Below, one piece after another: positions 63,165-64,000 of a stretch of DNA of 64,000 nucleotides. Under the pieces are notes generated by a model. It saw nothing but the letters and a program-made list of their open reading frames with translations. It was not told the DNA's origin and ran no database searches. The position numbers and the translations under genes were made by a program. Origin of the DNA: Herbiconiux solani NBRC 106740 (lineage in GTDB: Bacteria > Actinomycetota > Actinomycetes > Actinomycetales > Microbacteriaceae); NCBI RefSeq assembly GCF_001571005.1, contig NZ_BCST01000004.1, positions 248,001 to 312,000 of the forward strand. The letters run 5' to 3'. Within the stretch, counting starts at the first letter, position 1. Each line of letters starts with the position of its first letter.

Positions 63165-63509
63165 TCAGCTGCCTCGGTAGGTGGAGTAGGCGAAGGGGCT
63201 GAGGAGGAGGGGCACGTGGTAGTGCGCGTTCGCGTCGGCGAGCTCGAAGATGATCTGCACCTCGGGGTAGAAGGCCTTGACCTCCTGCTCGGCGAAGTAG
63301 ACGCCGGTGTCGAAGCTCACGCGGTAGCGGCCGGGATGCAGCTGCGCCGGCCCGAGCGCGTTGACCCGCCCGTCGGCGTCGGTCTCGGCCGAGGCGATCA
63401 TGACCCAGTTGCCCACCTCGTCACGCTCGAGGATGACGGGGACACCCGCCGCCGGCCGCCCGATCGTCGAGTCGAGGACGTGGGTGGTGACGTGACTGCG
63501 GTCGGTCAT
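63165..63509 (-). CDS. uraH: 5-Hydroxyisourate hydrolase
   Basis: 114 residues, transthyretin-like fold. Converts 5-hydroxyisourate to OHCU. The N-terminal motif HVLDSTIGRPAAGVPV, an Arg in RYRVSFDTG, and the C-terminal signature tetrapeptide YRGS are all present. The last distinguishes the enzyme from vertebrate transthyretin. It lies between uraD and the membrane protein on the minus strand. Confidence 0.97.
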   Translation of the reverse strand: MTDRSHVTTHVLDSTIGRPAAGVPVILERDEVGNWVMIASAETDADGRVNALGPAQLHPGRYRVSFDTGVYFAEQEVKAFYPEVQIIFELADANAHYHVPLLLSPFAYSTYRGS

Positions 63510-63575
63510 GCGAGCTCCTGTCGGTCGGGGTGGTGGATGCGGCGGGTCGGGGCGGTAGCGGCCGGCCCGGGCAGG

Positions 63576-64000
63576 TCAGGCGGGGTAGAGGGAGCGGAGG
63601 CGGAGCATCGTGATGTCGTGCAGCTCACTCGCGACCGTGGCGGCCTCGGCGGCGTCTGAGAGGGTGAGGCGGCGCTCCAGCTCGGCGAGGATCTCGGCCC
63701 GGCCCCGCCCGGCGGCCCGGATGAGGAAGACCCGATCGAACCGCTCCTCGTAGGCCTGATTGCCGCGGGTGATCGCGTCGGCGAGGGCCTCGTCGCTCGC
63801 CTCGGCGGCCGACTGCTCGGACGCACTGAACCGCTGGGCCTGACCGTCGCCCACCGCACGCTCGCCAATGCGGGGGTGGTGGGCGAGCGCGGCATCCACC
63901 TCGGCCGGGGTCAAGGTCGCCGCCACACGATCGGCGACCGCCAGCAGCTCGGCCGCCGACGCGAACGGCGCCGCCGCCGCGACCTCCTCGACGAACCGCT
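63576..64000 (-). CDS. uraD: OHCU decarboxylase, 5' end outside window
   Basis: The frame is open to the window edge. Upstream of the GTG at 63926 the translated text FVEEVAAAAPFASAAELL continues the family, so that GTG is not the start and about 141 C-terminal residues are visible. HPRIGE carries the catalytic His and SASEQSAAE the conserved EQ. The enzyme makes S-allantoin from OHCU. It is the first gene of a minus-strand run uraD, uraH, membrane protein. Confidence 0.93.
   Translation of the reverse strand, partial: RFVEEVAAAAPFASAAELLAVADRVAATLTPAEVDAALAHHPRIGERAVGDGQAQRFSASEQSAAEASDEALADAITRGNQAYEERFDRVFLIRAAGRGRAEILAELERRLTLSDAAEAATVASELHDITMLRLRSLYPA

Overview
This window is a high-GC, gene-dense piece of chromosome from an actinobacterium, most likely of the family Microbacteriaceae. 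Supporting signs are the GGATGC/GCATCC word spread through the coding DNA, the small DUF7882-type protein, the enolase-FtsB-DUF501-subtilase-NDH-2 gene order, actinobacterial signal peptides and many leaderless start signals (TANNNT about 6 nt before ATG or GTG). I could not run a search, so genus and species are not assigned. There is no prophage, insertion sequence, CRISPR array or rRNA. One tRNA is present.

Layout. 1-3.2 kb: the 3' part of an ice-binding-like (DUF3494) wall-anchored protein, four small uncharacterised genes, a lipoprotein and a tRNA-Leu(UAA) with a short variable loop. 3.2-9.7 kb (minus strand): NDH-2, mycosin-like subtilase, DUF501, FtsB-like and enolase, then TetR and MarR regulators. 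9.7-13.2 kb: two efflux modules (MFS + MarR + TetR; MFS + MarR), each behind a palindromic operator candidate. 13.3-29.3 kb: housekeeping genes hisS, an ABC exporter pair, mazG, mfd, pth, rplY, gnd and smc. Three copies of a roughly 100-120 bp dispersed repeat and several intergenic inverted repeats lie here.

29.4-36 kb: a molybdenum cofactor island (moeZ-like, moaD, moaA, moeA, moaC, mogA-like, moaE). It is followed directly by a two-gene xanthine dehydrogenase. 39.5-45.6 kb: an ArgP/LysG regulator with a LysE/ArgO exporter, an 8-oxoguanine/guanine deaminase-like enzyme, XdhC, and a second amidohydrolase that has lost two of its four expected metal ligands. 59.9-64 kb: allantoinase, urate oxidase, 5-hydroxyisourate hydrolase and OHCU decarboxylase. 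Together these describe purine to allantoin to allantoate catabolism, with cofactor synthesis beside the molybdoenzyme that needs it.

45.7-55.5 kb holds the most interesting unassigned system. An XRE-cupin regulator and a PDR-type ferredoxin reductase face a nine-kb operon. That operon encodes a cytosine-deaminase-like amidohydrolase, a three-gene NitT/TauT-type ABC importer, an SDR, a VAO-type FAD oxidase, a creatininase-family hydrolase and a PNPOx-like flavoprotein. The gene set suggests import and stepwise oxidation and ring opening of a small nitrogen heterocycle; the substrate is unknown. It is followed by a 2-keto-acid decarboxylase, kynureninase and a zinc-motif/MTHFR fusion.
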